From: an uncultured Paraglaciecola sp.
Lineage (GTDB): Bacteria > Pseudomonadota > Gammaproteobacteria > Enterobacterales > Alteromonadaceae
Direction: 5' to 3'
Length of the DNA stretch: 40,516 bases
NCBI RefSeq assembly: GCF_937123705.1
Contig: NZ_CAKZKO010000158.1
Coordinates: 1 to 40,516, forward strand
The notes under the pieces were generated by a model that saw only the letters and a program-made list of their open reading frames with translations, was not told where the DNA came from and ran no database searches. Shown in pieces: positions 8,576-17,300 of this stretch (positions are counted from its first letter, which is position 1; every line of letters begins with the position of its first letter). The position numbers and the translations under genes are program-made.

Positions 8576-9181
8576 TTAGTCCTGTTTGTGGGTTGGCGTT
8601 GATAACTTTTCCAACAGATCCGTCTTGGTCTGCGGCCATTCTGGTTTAATGATACTGTAAACGGCACTACTACGAATGCTGCCATTTTGTTGAATTCTAC
8701 AGTGTCTATGAATACCTTCAAAAGTTGCCCCTAAAGCCAAAATTGCGGCTCTGGACCTCTGATTTTTCTCATGGGTTTGAAAGGCGACTCTGTTTAACTT
8801 GAGTGTTTCAAAGGCATGACTTAAAAGTAGAAATTTGCAACGACGGTTTACAAAGCTTCTTTGCACACTAGGATGTAAAAAAGTAAAGCCTATTTCAATG
8901 GCTTTGTGCTCAAGAGAAATATTAAGGTAACTGGTAGAGCCAACAATTTTATCTTGGGTTTTATCAACAATCACAAAGGGTTGTAGTTGCTTTTTCGCGA
9001 ACTTTTTTATGCATGACTCAACCCATTTTTTAGTGATGTCTAGGGTTTCGCAATAATTAGCTGTGGTCCATTGCCAAATAGATAAATCATTTCCTGCTGC
9101 AAACAAACCGTCGGTATGGCACATTTCCATAGGTTTAAGCGCAACATATTCATCTTGTAAAATAACGGATTGTAAAGCCAT
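8576..9181 (-). CDS. GNAT family N-acetyltransferase (RimJ/RimL-like)
   Basis: The 201-residue protein has the RimJ/RimL branch layout: an N-terminal VALKPMEMCHTDGLF, a central strand KIVGSTSYLNISLEHKAIEIGFTFLHP, and a C-terminal LKLNRVAFQTHEKNQRSRAAILALGATFEGIHR with the N-x-x-S-x-A/A-I-x-x-L-G-A signature. It probably acetylates a protein N-terminus or a small amine. It sits immediately upstream of the PaiB-like gene (2-bp gap), so they are almost certainly co-transcribed. GGA lies about 8 nt before the ATG. Confidence 0.87.
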   Translation of the reverse strand: MALQSVILQDEYVALKPMEMCHTDGLFAAGNDLSIWQWTTANYCETLDITKKWVESCIKKFAKKQLQPFVIVDKTQDKIVGSTSYLNISLEHKAIEIGFTFLHPSVQRSFVNRRCKFLLLSHAFETLKLNRVAFQTHEKNQRSRAAILALGATFEGIHRHCRIQQNGSIRSSAVYSIIKPEWPQTKTDLLEKLSTPTHKQD

Positions 9182-9276
9182 CTATATATCCAATTTTAAA
9201 GGCTAGTCAAGGTTAGCGTACTTTGAAGCGAGTTTGACTAATTAATTATTATGTTCATTTAATAAATATAAATAAC

Positions 9277-10275
9277 TTAACACCCTAGCATCAGCCCAGT
9301 ATCAGCCAACATTTGTACGCTTTTTAAACGTGCCTGAACATCATGGATTGGCGTAGAGACAATCAGCTCATCTATCTTAGTGGTCTCAATGAATTGGCTG
9401 AGTTTATCGGTCACAGTTTGTTTAGAGCCCACAACGGCGTAACGCAAAATATGGTTCAACATGGCCAAGTCGGCTGCCGTGCAAATAGCCGTAATGTCAT
9501 CGACTGGTCTGGCAAATGGACGATTAACCCCGCGCCTTAAGTTCATAAACTGTTGCTGAACAGAGCTGAAAAGATATTCGGCTTCTGCATCAGTATCAGC
9601 GACCACTGCCATGACGCCCGCCATAACATAGGGAGACTGCGCTTGTGCAGATGCCTTGAAAGAAGAGCGATACAAACTTATCGCATCGAATAATTGCTCC
9701 GGCGCAAAATGAGAGGCAAAAGAGTAGGGCAAGCCCATTTGCCCCGATAACTGGGCACTGTACAAACTCGAACCTAACAACCAAATGGGTACATGGGTAT
9801 TGGCGCCGGGCACGGCAAGAATATTTTGCCCAGCTTGAGGCGCGCCAAAGTAACCTTGTAACTCTTTGATATCTTCTGGGTAATTATCGACTTCTGACGT
9901 GAAGTTGCGTCTCAGAGCGCGGGCGGTCGCCATATCGGTTCCCGGCGCTCGGCCTAGGCCTAAATCGACTCTATCCGGAAACAAGGTGGCTAAGGTGCCA
10001 AATTGTTCGGCTATGACCAAAGGTGAATGGTTGGGTAACATTACGCCGCCCGAGCCAACCCTAATTTTATCTGTGGCGGCTGCAATATGCCCTAAAACAA
10101 CGGCAGTCGCTGAGCTCGCTACACCATGCATGCCATGATGTTCGGCCAACCACACCCGCTTATAACCTAATTGTTCTGCTTGTATTGCCAAACTACGGGA
10201 ATTTTTAAAAGCGTCAGAAGCGCTAGAGCCTTCAGCAATGGGCGCGAGATCTAGCACAGAAAATGGAATGGTCAT
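9277..10275 (-). CDS. LLM-class flavin-dependent oxidoreductase (luciferase-like)
   Basis: The 332-residue protein is close to the YhbW/MsnO8-type luciferase-like monooxygenases. It begins [15 protein letters not shown] and has [42 protein letters not shown] and [14 protein letters not shown], all standard for this TIM-barrel group, and near the end [12 protein letters not shown]. The ATG at 10275 is preferred to the TTG two codons upstream because AGG is then about 6 nt away. Such enzymes use reduced FMN and oxygen; the substrate is unknown. It lies 75 bp downstream of maiA on the same strand, so read-through from the hmg operon is possible, but a link to tyrosine breakdown is not shown. Confidence 0.9.
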   Translation of the reverse strand: MTIPFSVLDLAPIAEGSSASDAFKNSRSLAIQAEQLGYKRVWLAEHHGMHGVASSATAVVLGHIAAATDKIRVGSGGVMLPNHSPLVIAEQFGTLATLFPDRVDLGLGRAPGTDMATARALRRNFTSEVDNYPEDIKELQGYFGAPQAGQNILAVPGANTHVPIWLLGSSLYSAQLSGQMGLPYSFASHFAPEQLFDAISLYRSSFKASAQAQSPYVMAGVMAVVADTDAEAEYLFSSVQQQFMNLRRGVNRPFARPVDDITAICTAADLAMLNHILRYAVVGSKQTVTDKLSQFIETTKIDELIVSTPIHDVQARLKSVQMLADTGLMLGC

Positions 10276-10350
10276 AAACAACCTGATTTAAGTAACATAA
10301 ACATTATGATAAATGAATCAGGTGAGTTGTTCTTTAAATTTTTGAGGGGG

Positions 10351-10983
10351 TTACAGCGCGTCTATTTGATTTTCTGGTGCTGCGTTAATAAAAGCGTCCA
10401 GTTGATTGCAGTTTTGATAGATATGCATGATTTTAGGAAATACGGTCATATCCACTTCGAATCGCAAAGCGTTATACACCTGCGGGACCAAATACAGATC
10501 CGCAAGTGTGACCTGTTCGCCAAAACAGTATTGTGAATTACTAAGCATACTTTCTAGAGCTGCAAAGCCTAGTTCAATCCAGTGGCGATACCAAGTTAGC
10601 TTTTGTTCAGCCTCTACTTTAAGTTCACCCGTTAGATAATTAAGAATGCGCAAATTGCAGATAGGGTGGATATCACAAGCAATGACATCCACAAAACTCT
10701 GAATTTTTGCGGCCTCAAAAGGATCTTCGGGCAACAAACGAGCGTTTGCATACAGGGCATCTAAGTAACCCAACATGGCACCTGACTGGGCTAAAAATTG
10801 CCCGTCAGATGTTTGCAAACAAGGTACCAGCCCTTGAGGTTGCTTTGCCTTATAGTCTGCACTTTGGTGTTCTTTTTTAAGCAGATTAACCGGCTCGATA
10901 CTGTGCTCAATCTGCTTATGATTTAACGCAATTCTGACGCGATAAGCCGCAGATGAGCGATAATAACTGTATAGTTTTATCAC
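10351..10983 (-). CDS. maiA: Maleylacetoacetate isomerase (zeta-class GST)
   Basis: The 210-residue protein has the zeta glutathione S-transferase signature: SSAAYRVRIALN near the N-terminus, QPQGLVPCLQ and AQSGAMLGYLD in the thioredoxin-like half, and DIHPICNLRILNYL in the helical half. It isomerises maleylacetoacetate to fumarylacetoacetate with glutathione. The classic SSCS active-site motif reads SSAA; loss of that cysteine is common in bacterial homologues. Its start overlaps the stop of fahA by ATGA, so it is the third gene of hmgA-fahA-maiA. Confidence 0.95.
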   Translation of the reverse strand: MIKLYSYYRSSAAYRVRIALNHKQIEHSIEPVNLLKKEHQSADYKAKQPQGLVPCLQTSDGQFLAQSGAMLGYLDALYANARLLPEDPFEAAKIQSFVDVIACDIHPICNLRILNYLTGELKVEAEQKLTWYRHWIELGFAALESMLSNSQYCFGEQVTLADLYLVPQVYNALRFEVDMTVFPKIMHIYQNCNQLDAFINAAPENQIDAL

Positions 10984-12296
10984 GATAGATTGGCCGGCAA
11001 TACGGTGGACACCACTTCACCAAAACCTATTCTTGCCGCACCTGTTTTGCTACAAGAGGCGCGCATTATGATGCTGTCGCCATCTTCTAAGAACACTCGT
11101 TGCTCGCCATTGGTAAGGGCTATGGGCGATTTTCCCCCTTTGCTTAATTCGATTAACGAGCCAGCTTCTTCAGCTGTTGGTCCTGATTGGGTACCCGAAC
11201 CTAACAAGTCACCCGCGCGCATAGCACAGCCGTTACTGGCGTGGTGCGTGATAAGTTGCGCTGGGGTCCAATAGGAATATTTAAAGTTAGACTGTGACAA
11301 TTGCGACATGGGCTGATTGTTGTCGCGCATGGCTTGGGTTTCAATAAAACAACTTAGATTGATATCTAAACCACCAGACTGACTATTTTGCTCACTGTTT
11401 AAATGTGGCAAAGGCTGTGGATCGCTGTCTGGGCGCGTAAAGCTGCTGCGATAAGGGGCTAAGGCTTCCATGGTGACTATCCAAGGAGAGATAGTCGAGG
11501 CAAAACTTTTGGCTAAAAATGGCCCAAGTGGTTGGTATTCCCAGGCTTGAATATCCCGCGCCGACCAGTCATTAAAAATACAGACACCAAATAAATGCTG
11601 TTCGGCATTTTCAATTTTAATCAGCTCACCTAATTCGGTACTTTTACCCACAAATAAGCCCATTTCCAATTCGTAATCTAAACGCTTACAAGGGCCAAAA
11701 CTTGGCTCGGTGGCGTCGGGTGCTTTGGTTTGCCCCACAGGACGAGGAAAGGCTTGGCCAGAAATGCCGATAGTAGACGAGCGGCCATGATAACCAATAG
11801 GGATCCACTTATAATTAGGTAATAAGGGGTTATCTGGGCGAAATAACTTACCTATGGCGGTGGCATGATAAATAGAGGTATAAAAGTCAGTGTAATCGCC
11901 AATCACGCAAGGCATACCAAATTCAATGTCTTGTTGGTCAATTAATGCTGGCTCTAGTGCGCTTTGTAATTCTGAATCGCTGCGCAATGCCTTGGATAAT
12001 GCCAGTCTTAGGGCTGAGTTGGTTTCTGCCCCTAAGTCCATCAAAGCATTTAGACTTGTTTGACTGGCTGCCTCTAACGCTACTTGCACGCCACCTGAAA
12101 AAATATTGCCATTGGCTAATACCGCCAAATCTAACACTTGGTCGCCAATAGCGACTCCGCCTCTAAAGGCTTCATTTTGGCCTTTGCGTTTAAATATCGC
12201 AAAAGGCAAATTTTGAATGGGAAAGTCGCTCTGTTGATTGGCTGATTCAACCCAACTGGTTAGATTGACATCATGGGTTTCATTGATCATTAACAT
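10980..12296 (-). CDS. fahA: Fumarylacetoacetase
   Basis: The 438-residue protein matches the family over its length. DYTDFYTSIYHA holds the metal Asp and catalytic His region, IPIGYHGRSSTI and AFPRPVGQTK follow, LDYELEMG gives two metal-binding Glu, FNDWSARDIQAWEYQPLGPFLAKSF holds a metal Asp and a catalytic Lys, and GDLLGSGTQSG lies near the C-terminus. It hydrolyses fumarylacetoacetate to fumarate and acetoacetate, the last step of tyrosine degradation. The ATG at 12296 has AAGAG about 8 nt upstream; a second in-frame ATG two codons later is an alternative. It lies 50 bp after hmgA and is coupled to maiA. Confidence 0.97.
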   Translation of the reverse strand: MLMINETHDVNLTSWVESANQQSDFPIQNLPFAIFKRKGQNEAFRGGVAIGDQVLDLAVLANGNIFSGGVQVALEAASQTSLNALMDLGAETNSALRLALSKALRSDSELQSALEPALIDQQDIEFGMPCVIGDYTDFYTSIYHATAIGKLFRPDNPLLPNYKWIPIGYHGRSSTIGISGQAFPRPVGQTKAPDATEPSFGPCKRLDYELEMGLFVGKSTELGELIKIENAEQHLFGVCIFNDWSARDIQAWEYQPLGPFLAKSFASTISPWIVTMEALAPYRSSFTRPDSDPQPLPHLNSEQNSQSGGLDINLSCFIETQAMRDNNQPMSQLSQSNFKYSYWTPAQLITHHASNGCAMRAGDLLGSGTQSGPTAEEAGSLIELSKGGKSPIALTNGEQRVFLEDGDSIIMRASCSKTGAARIGFGEVVSTVLPANLS

Positions 12297-12346
12297 TTTG
12301 AAATCTCTTTTTTATTGATTATGAGTTTTGAGCTAGTTGCTCGTCG

Positions 12347-13651
12347 CTACAATTCTTCATTAAAGTGTTTTTTTAAGTCGCCCCAACAGCTTAGATAGTC
12401 TTGTTGTCTGGTTTGAGAGTGTAGTGCAAATTCTGTTGGCGCAATCACATAACGTGATTCAAACATAAAGGCCAAGGTATTGTCATATTTTTGCGGGCTA
12501 AGCTGGCCATTTGAGGCTTTCTCAAATACCTGAGCTTCAGGGCCGTGTGGCGTCATACAATTGTGCAAACTCATGCCGCCGGGCTCAAAGCCTTTTTCTT
12601 TAGCATCGTACACACCATGAATTAAGCCCATAAATTCGCTCATCACATTGCGATGATACCAAGGGGGTCTAAAAGTATTTTCTGCCACCATCCAGCGGGG
12701 TGGAAAAATAACAAAGTCCATATTAGCCATGCCTTGTGTGTCTGAAGGCGAGGTGAGTACGGTAAAAATAGACGGGTCGGGGTGATCAAAACTGACGGTG
12801 TTGATCACATTAAAGTGGGCTAAATCGTATTTATACGGTGCGCTATTGCCCACCCAAGCTACCACGTCTAATGGACTATGTGACAACTGCGCTTGATACA
12901 ACTCACCGCAAAACTTGGTGACTAAAGTACAGGCGTGATCGTTATCTTCAAACCAAGCGGTTGGATATTGAAAGTCACGTTGATTAGCAAAACCATTTGC
13001 GCCTACTGGGCCTCTTTCGGGCAAGGTAAAAGGCGCTCCGTAGTTTTCACACAGGTAACCTCGAATAGGCCCATCAAGGGGTTCTATTTGAAATTTAATT
13101 CCCCGAGGGATAACCATAATCTCACCGGGTTTCACTTGTAGCAATCCAAGCTCTGTGCGGGCAATCAATTCGCCTCGTTCTGGCACAAATAATAATTCGC
13201 CATCGGCATTACAAAAGTAGCGGTTATCCATCGCTTGATTGGCAGTATAAAGGTGAATGCCTAGTCCAATTTGGGTATTGGCATCTCCATTAGCAGCAAC
13301 AGTCGTAAGTCCATCGATAAAATCGGTAGGGGTAGTCGCCATCGGCTGGGCATTCCAGCGCATCACGTTAGGTGGGCAAGGCGGGCCACTTAAAGGCGCA
13401 GTGCGCAGTAACCCTTTATCAATAGGTGAATAATCACCCATGCTAATAGATGGCCGAATACGGTACATCCAAGTGCGGCGGTTTTCATGCCGTGGCGCGG
13501 TAAAAGCGGTACTGCTAAATTGCTCGGTATATAAGCCGTAAGCGCATTTTTGTGGATTAAATTGACCTTTGGGTAGGGCGCCTTCTAAGGCTTCAGATTC
13601 ATGTTCGTTATTGAATCCATGGGAATAGCGAATTTCAGTTGGCTCACTCAT
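12347..13651 (-). CDS. hmgA: Homogentisate 1,2-dioxygenase
   Basis: The 434-residue protein begins with the familiar YSHGFNNEHESEALEGALP and has TAPRHENRRTWMYRIRPS. The iron-binding region contains PPWYHRNVMSEFMGLIHG (His and Glu ligands) and MTPHGPEAQVFEKAS (the later His ligand). The enzyme opens the homogentisate ring with oxygen to give maleylacetoacetate. It heads the hmgA-fahA-maiA operon and is divergent from a MarR gene. The intergenic region carries a strong palindrome that probably controls this operon. Confidence 0.97.
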   Translation of the reverse strand: MSEPTEIRYSHGFNNEHESEALEGALPKGQFNPQKCAYGLYTEQFSSTAFTAPRHENRRTWMYRIRPSISMGDYSPIDKGLLRTAPLSGPPCPPNVMRWNAQPMATTPTDFIDGLTTVAANGDANTQIGLGIHLYTANQAMDNRYFCNADGELLFVPERGELIARTELGLLQVKPGEIMVIPRGIKFQIEPLDGPIRGYLCENYGAPFTLPERGPVGANGFANQRDFQYPTAWFEDNDHACTLVTKFCGELYQAQLSHSPLDVVAWVGNSAPYKYDLAHFNVINTVSFDHPDPSIFTVLTSPSDTQGMANMDFVIFPPRWMVAENTFRPPWYHRNVMSEFMGLIHGVYDAKEKGFEPGGMSLHNCMTPHGPEAQVFEKASNGQLSPQKYDNTLAFMFESRYVIAPTEFALHSQTRQQDYLSCWGDLKKHFNEEL

Positions 13652-13677
13652 TGGCGTACTCGGTAAAATAGCTTGTC

Positions 13678-13703
13678 AATATAGTCTCATATGAAACTAT
13701 ATT
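13678..13703. promoter_or_regulatory. Near-perfect 26-bp palindrome, candidate MarR operator
   Basis: The outer arms AATATAGT and ACTATATT are exact reverse complements, and the core TCATATGA is itself palindromic. Only one symmetric base pair of the 26 bp breaks the symmetry. It lies 26 bp before the hmgA start and 72 bp before the marR start, in the divergent promoter region, and overlaps plausible promoter hexamers of both. MarR dimers typically bind AT-rich palindromes in this position, so repression of hmgA and autoregulation are inferred. Confidence 0.8.
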
Positions 13704-13775
13704 GGTGCTATTATCAAGCTTTATTCAGTTCATTTGTGCTGTATTTTATTCTTTACGCAATAGGAGTCGGTCTAT

Positions 13776-14237
13776 ATGCACCAGACAGATAAAGAGGTTG
13801 TGCAACTTCAGCAGTTTGTTCCTTATAGAATGGCGCACTTAGCCGCCAATATTAGTGTGTCTCTGTCAAAAATATATAAACAAGAATTTGATATCAGCAT
13901 TCCCGAATGGCGGGTTTTGGCGCAACTGGCGGAACAACAAAAACTGTATTCTAAAGACATCGGCCAAATTACTTCTATGGATAAATCCAAAGTGTCCCGG
14001 GCAGTCAAAATATTAAAAACTAAAGGATATTTAATACGGCAAATAGATCAAAATGACCTCCGCGCCGCCTACTTATCATTAACCGCGTTAGGTGAGCAGC
14101 TATATCAAAATATTGCTCCTAAAGCATTACAATGGGAGAAGCAGTTTTTGAGCACCTTAGATGACAGTGAGCATCAAATATTAATGCACATTTTAGCCAA
14201 GCTTGATGCGCAAGTTTTGGCCATTAGTCAAAAATAG
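13776..14237 (+). CDS. MarR family transcriptional regulator of the hmg operon (inferred)
   Basis: The 153-residue winged-helix protein has the MarR pattern: an N-terminal dimerisation helix (PYRMAHLAANISVSLSKIYKQEFDIS), IPEWRVLAQLAEQQKLYSKDIGQ, the recognition helix region TSMDKSKVSRAVKILKTKGYL, and the wing with DQNDLRAAYLSLTALGEQLY. It is transcribed away from hmgA with a 124-bp gap that contains a 26-bp palindrome. The likely job is to sense an aromatic intermediate and derepress hmgA-fahA-maiA. MarR-type regulators of tyrosine and homogentisate degradation are known in gammaproteobacteria. The effector is not evident from sequence. Confidence 0.9.
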   Translation: MHQTDKEVVQLQQFVPYRMAHLAANISVSLSKIYKQEFDISIPEWRVLAQLAEQQKLYSKDIGQITSMDKSKVSRAVKILKTKGYLIRQIDQNDLRAAYLSLTALGEQLYQNIAPKALQWEKQFLSTLDDSEHQILMHILAKLDAQVLAISQK

Positions 14238-14346
14238 CCATTCCTAGGTATAAATCTTGATACTTTGTTGCACTATCTCTTCTATTTAACTGCATTTCAC
14301 TGTTATATTCTGTTAACTAGTCATCAGTTTAATTGGAAAATGTGCA

Positions 14347-17300
14347 ATGGCACCCAGGGTTTGGAACACAATGTTTTTAAAGGTTTTATTCATCTTGTCG
14401 ATTTTCGTTAGCCCCGCGAGTTTTGCGTTAAGCCAAACCGTACTTGCGCAAAGTCCAACTGCAATAAATATAGGGGTAGTAGGACTAGCGGTACTCTTGG
14501 TGTTGTTGCTGGCATTTGTCATCATATTCAAGGTTAAGCTGGGGCAATTACTCGAAAAACAAGTTAACCACGAAAAAGAATTAACCGATAAACAAACTCT
14601 GCTCAACGATTTTAAAGTAGGCATGCTGCATGTTAATCAGGCTGGCGAGATCATTTTTGCTAATAGAGTGGCGGCATTTTTACTTGGCAGTAAAGAAGAA
14701 AAACTCATCAATAAACCCTTAGTTGAAGTGTTTGATGCACAAGTGCAAGAGGCCATTAGTGGCGCGTTAGGATCGAATCAATATGTGCCCTTGCAAACTT
14801 ATGTGACCGTCAGTAAACGCCACTTGCAATTAGGGTTTAGTAAACAGTCTGAAGTCAATAATGCGATAGCCAGTGTAATTTCCCTCGCCGATGTCAGTAA
14901 TTATCAGCATCAAATAGATAAACAAAGCGCTAATTTGAATAGCTTAAATCAAGGGTTACAGCAATCTGGTATAGCTAAACTCACTATTGACTTTGAAGAA
15001 AATAGCTTTAACTCAAACCAGCTATTTGCCGATTTGTTATCAGCTCCAGAACCGCTAACAGGCGAAATCAATCAACTTAAGAAAATGCTTAACACTAATG
15101 CCGCCCTAGAGTGGGAGCATGCGCTGGAAACCAGTAAGAAAGAGCATCATGTAGATATCAGTTGTGAGTTTTTGGCGAGCCAGACCGGCCAATCTAACGT
15201 TCAAGGTAGCTCGCCCAAAGAAGCCCAAAACCAAGACACAGTTCCTTTAAGGTTGATTGGCATTAGCCGTAAAAAGAACGATAAAGACGAAACCACACGT
15301 TTAGATTTTCTGGTGCATAACCAGTCACAGCTGGCGCATCAAAAAACCTTGCATCAGGCGAGCGAACAACAAGTAAGAACGTTACTCACAACCAGTCCTA
15401 ATCCCGTTTATCTCCTCAATGAGCAAGGCAAAATCACTGATTGTAATGCTGCCTTTGAGATGATGTTTAAACTAAAACTGTCAAAAATTGAAAACAAAAG
15501 CATACAAGAGCTAGAAATACTGCCTGAAGAATTACTAAGTCGTTTGACTTCGGAAAAAACCACTAACGTAAGTGCAGTAAAGGCCAGTGTCGACAAAGAG
15601 TTCGACGTAAAATTGCCAAATGGCGAATTGCATACTCTTAAAATTAAACTCAAATTCTTTTCGAGCAAGGATAAAAAACGCGGCGGCTCAGTGGGCGTTA
15701 TTCAAGATATTACCGAACTAAAACAAACCAAAAATCAACTTGAACAAGAACGCAAACATTTTATTACTATATTAGATTTGGCTCCGGTGGCTGTTGCCAC
15801 AATAGATGCAGATGATCGCATTGTTAGAGCCAACATTGCCATGACCGACCGACTCGGGCTAAGCGAAAGAGAGCTTAAAAAAGACACCTTTTACCAATTA
15901 TTTAACGACGCGAGTAATGCTGGTAAAGCGGCAAAACAAATTCATAAGTCAGGCAGGTTGCGTAATTTTGTAGCGCACCTAAAAGGTAAGGGTGACGAAC
16001 TACATCCTAGTGAACTCCATGTTGACTTACTGAATAAAGACACCCAAGAGTACTTGTGCTGGATATCCGATCGCACCAAGGAGCAATTCCACCAGGACAA
16101 ATTTGATGGTTTGTTGCAACACAGTAGTATGCCAATGGCGGTATTAAGTGAAGATGGTTTTAGTAAGTTAAACCCTGCTGCTTGTGCTTTTTTCAATATA
16201 GAAGACGAGCATGAACTATTTGGCAGTACGCCTTATGCTGAAGCGTTAAATCTAGACCAAGAAGCATCAGCAGAGCTAGAAAGACATGTCACAAAAGTTA
16301 AGCTAGATGGACAGGCAAAATCACTGCAATGGGAGCATAAAGTGGGGGAAGACTTATTACCTTGCCAAGCCACTTACGTGCCTATGTATAAGGGCCAAGA
16401 GTTTGATTCAATTTTGTGTATTTGGACCGACTTTAGGGATCTACAACAGGCAGATGAAGCCCGTATTCAAGCGCTTAACTTACATCAAGCGGCAGAGAAA
16501 GAAGTGGCTGAGAAACAACAATTACTTCAATCTAGCCGTGATCAGCTTGCCTCTAGTCGCGACCAACTCGCCTCTAAAGAGAAAAACTTAGCCGATACCG
16601 AATCAAGACTACAAGCAGCCCAAGAAGATTTATCTGAGAAACAAAGTGCCTTTAGTGATTTGCAGCAAGCCCATCAGAGTGTGACCGATAACTTGCAAGA
16701 GCTTCAGCAAGATTATAATCAAAGTCGCTCGCAGCTTAGTGAAGCCCAAGACGCTAACACCGAGTTGGCGACGCAGTTACAGGAGTCAACCGCAAAAGTC
16801 AGTGGTTTACAGGCGCAACGTAATGAAATTTCTGATGCCCTACAGAGCAGTGAGAAAAAATATAAAACGGCGCAACAAGAGTTAATAGAAAGTGAGAAAA
16901 ATGCCGAAAATCTCAAGCAAGAACAACAGAGTCAAGAAGCCAAAATGCAGGACTTTGTAGCTGAGATCGATGGACTTAAGGAGTCGATTGAACAAAAAGA
17001 TTTACAGATAAACGAAGTTGGCGGACAAATTAATACATTGCAATCCGAGTTAGCTAGTTCAGGGGATACCAGTGAAAAACTTCGTCGACTGTTGATAGAT
17101 CAACGCAAAGCTAGTGAAGAAGCAGAAGAGCAACGCAGAAACCTTGAACAAACCTACAAATTAGCCGAGTCGGAGTTATCCAATAAAGAACGCCATGTTG
17201 AGCATTTACAAAATGAGATGCAAAAATTCGAAGAAATGTCGAATCAACAAAAAGGCGATATGCAAAAACAACAAAGCCAACTTGAGCAGGAGTTAGCAGC

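Noticed and set aside
8574..8639. Longer N-terminus for the PaiB-like protein
   Set aside because: The extra 22 residues run into the end of the upstream GNAT gene and are unlike the family, and the ATG at 8573 has a good ribosome site.
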